Below, piece after piece: positions 62,861 through 64,000 of a DNA stretch of 64,000 nt (position 1 is the first letter of the stretch; every line of letters starts with the position of its first letter). Location: NCBI GenBank assembly GCA_036386415.1, contig DASVVT010000072.1, forward strand, positions 5,839 to 69,838, read 5' to 3'. The DNA is from DASVVT01 sp036386415. Lineage in GTDB: Bacteria; Acidobacteriota; Blastocatellia; Pyrinomonadales; Pyrinomonadaceae. The position numbers and the translations under genes are program-made. The notes under the pieces are model-generated. The model did not search any database and was not told the origin of the DNA. It worked only from the letters and a program-made list of their open reading frames with translations.

Positions 62861-63082
62861 CTAGCCCCTGAAAGGGCGGCATATTAGGTAGTCCACGACG
62901 CCAGTCGTGGGGAAAGTCGAGCCAACAGATTCGAGCCCTCGAAGAGGGCGGCATAATATCCAGCCGAGCTGTTATCAAGCTGTGATTTTATGTCGCCCCT
63001 TCAGGGGCTCGCATATTTAATCCTGCTCTGTCCCCACGACTGGCGTCATGGGCTACCGGTACGGTCGCCCCTCCGGGGCTAG
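62861..63082. repeat. Family B palindromic element, copy 3
   Basis: Starts tagcccctgaaagggcggca and ends with ccggtacggtcgcccctccg followed by gggct. tagtccacgacgccagtcgt pairs with ccacgactggcgtcatgggc. Internal blocks agccctcgaagagggcggca and cgccccttcaggggctcgca are shared with the other copies. Confidence 0.85.
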
Positions 63083-63195
63083 CAGCCGCGCGATCCCTCA
63101 GAATGATATAGACCCTCACGAAAACTCTATCCAAGGTGACAGAGAAACGGGAAATCAATATACTCTCTGCTGCTCTTTGCAGCTTCATTACATTC

Positions 63196-63232
63196 GCACC
63201 CGTAGCTCAGTTGGATAGAGCGTCTGACTTCC
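63196..63232 (+). pseudogene. Truncated tRNA-Arg-like fragment (5' half)
   Basis: GCACCCGTAGCTCAGTTGG begins a tRNA body: a 7-base acceptor arm, TA, D-stem GCTC/GAGC with AGTTGGATA loop, then the anticodon stem TCTGA and a loop starting CTTC. After that the sequence runs into tgttttttttgaag and never forms the 3' half. The fragment resembles tRNA-Arg and stops in the anticodon loop at the same bases (CTTC) that open the loop of the intact tRNA-Arg downstream. Confidence 0.6.
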
Positions 63233-63315
63233 TGTTTTTTTTGAAGCCAATATATTTTTACTTTAAGTGCTTGATATGGAAGAACACGAAGTCTTACAGA
63301 TACGTTAGACGGTAC

Positions 63316-63390
63316 GGGCCGTTAGCTCAGTTTGGATAGAGCACTGGTCTTCGGAACCAGGTGTCGGGGGTTCGAGTCCCTCACGGCCCG
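63316..63390 (+). tRNA. tRNA-Arg (anticodon UCG)
   Basis: Acceptor stem GGGCCGT/ACGGCCC, D-arm GCTC...GAGC, anticodon arm CTGGT CTTCGGA ACCAG with TCG (reads CGA and CGG by wobble), T-arm with loop TTCGAGT. CCA is not encoded. A run of eight T follows, which probably ends transcription. Confidence 0.9.
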
Positions 63391-63488
63391 CCTTTTTTTT
63401 CGAGTCTTGCCGGGTGCGTTCATTAATAAGGGCACGAACTCTCCTGCCCTTTCAGCTTTAAGTGTTCAAAAGCTTCCTGTAAACAGCC

Positions 63489-63860
63489 ATGAGATTCGCG
63501 CGCCGCCTCTTCCTGATCGCAGGCATCTACGGCCTGCTGGTGCTCCTGCCACAGTATTTCCTTGAAGCGAAGAACGGGAGGGACTTCCCGCCCGCGATCA
63601 CGCACCCGGAGTATTACTACGGCTTCATCGGCGTGGCTCTGGCGTGGCAGATACTCTTCCTCATCGTCGCGCGCGACCCCGTCAGATACAGGCAGATGAT
63701 GATTCCGGCCATACTTGAGAAGGCTAGTTTCGGAATCGCCGTCATCGTACTCTTCCTACAGCACAGAGTCTCTTCATTTACGCTCGGCTTCGCGATAGTA
63801 GATTTGATCCTGGCCGCGCTCTTTGCGGTGGCCTACACGAGAACAGAGAAGCGCGGCTGA
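63489..63860 (+). CDS. Small four-helix membrane protein
   Basis: 123 residues with four hydrophobic stretches: LFLIAGIYGLLVLLPQYF, YGFIGVALAWQILFLIVA, ASFGIAVIVLFLQHRV and LGFAIVDLILAALFAVAYT. No family is recognised. The gene lies just after a tRNA gene and stands alone. Start supported only by frame and N-terminal charge (MRFARRL). Confidence 0.7.
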   Translation: MRFARRLFLIAGIYGLLVLLPQYFLEAKNGRDFPPAITHPEYYYGFIGVALAWQILFLIVARDPVRYRQMMIPAILEKASFGIAVIVLFLQHRVSSFTLGFAIVDLILAALFAVAYTRTEKRG

Positions 63861-63956
63861 TGGTAAGTCGATACAAAGGCCGGGCGGCATTGACAAAAAA
63901 GCCGGGGCGGTAGTGATCTAGAGCAAATTTCAATTGAGAGTATGTGAAGAGCGAAC

Positions 63957-64000
63957 GTCTCACCGCAAAGAACGCCAGGGAGGAACGCGCCAAGGTCGCA
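63957..64000. repeat. Partial family A-like repeat at the window edge
   Basis: gtctcaccgcaaagaacgcc followed by ggaacgcgccaaggtcgca looks like the left half of a degenerate family A hairpin that continues beyond the window. Confidence 0.5.

Noticed and set aside
1..64000. CRISPR arrays, rRNA genes and insertion-sequence transposases
   Set aside because: None was seen. The repeats here are palindromic and dispersed, not direct repeats with spacers, and no transposase-like protein occurs.

Overview
The window is about 64 kb of bacterial chromosome of moderate-to-high GC. It carries large secreted proteins built from HYR, PxKF-type, Ig-like and P-domain modules. It also has a TonB-dependent receptor with a carboxypeptidase-regulatory-like N-terminus, a HemQ-type chlorite-dismutase-family protein beside a Rieske/cytochrome b pair, and a bactofilin. 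Many intergenic gaps hold palindromic repeats (arms such as aaacgcaaaggrcgcaaag). Together these suggest a Gram-negative Acidobacteriota, possibly Blastocatellia. This is an inference: there is no rRNA gene in the window to confirm it.

Layout. 0.2-5.5 kb (minus strand): polysaccharide-type genes, namely a GT4 glycosyltransferase, a GIPC-transferase-like protein, three methyltransferases and a YdjC/ChbG deacetylase. 5.7-11.5 kb (plus): a Spy-like coiled-coil protein, two Tat-exported multicopper oxidases and a DNRLRE-type secreted protein. 11.7-18.6 kb: a molybdenum locus with two molybdenum-storage-protein (MoSto) subunits, a tyrosinase-like di-copper protein and a methyltransferase on the minus strand with modA, and modBC diverging on the plus strand. 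19.2-24.0 kb (plus): five packed genes (methyltransferase, GTP cyclohydrolase II fused to a RibD-type reductase, medium-chain dehydrogenase, PTPS/QueD-family enzyme, GT4). They look like an unassigned pathway from GTP to a modified pyrimidine or pteridine.

24.1-26.9 kb (minus): sulfotransferase, GT9 and GT2-like genes. 27.2-32.5 kb (minus): TonB receptor, DedA protein and an unusual protein with a VioB-like N-terminus and a heme-less cytochrome-like C-terminus. 32.9-37.6 kb: HAD hydrolase, GGDEF/EAL protein, GNAT. 38-53.7 kb: four large secreted proteins, interrupted by a minus-strand group with a STELLO-like (DUF288) transferase, a GT2 and a polytopic membrane protein. 54-63.9 kb: housekeeping and respiratory genes (response regulator, DsbA-like, tRNA-Arg, apt, acylphosphatase, HemQ, Rieske, cytochrome b-c fusion, cytochrome c lipoprotein, bactofilin, second tRNA-Arg).

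The strongest candidates for something new are the molybdenum storage and uptake locus next to copper oxidases, the GTP-to-pteridine-like operon, the cytochrome b with an altered Qo motif and an apparently missing heme ligand, and at least four families of intergenic hairpin repeats, some of which supply the C-terminal codons of neighbouring genes.
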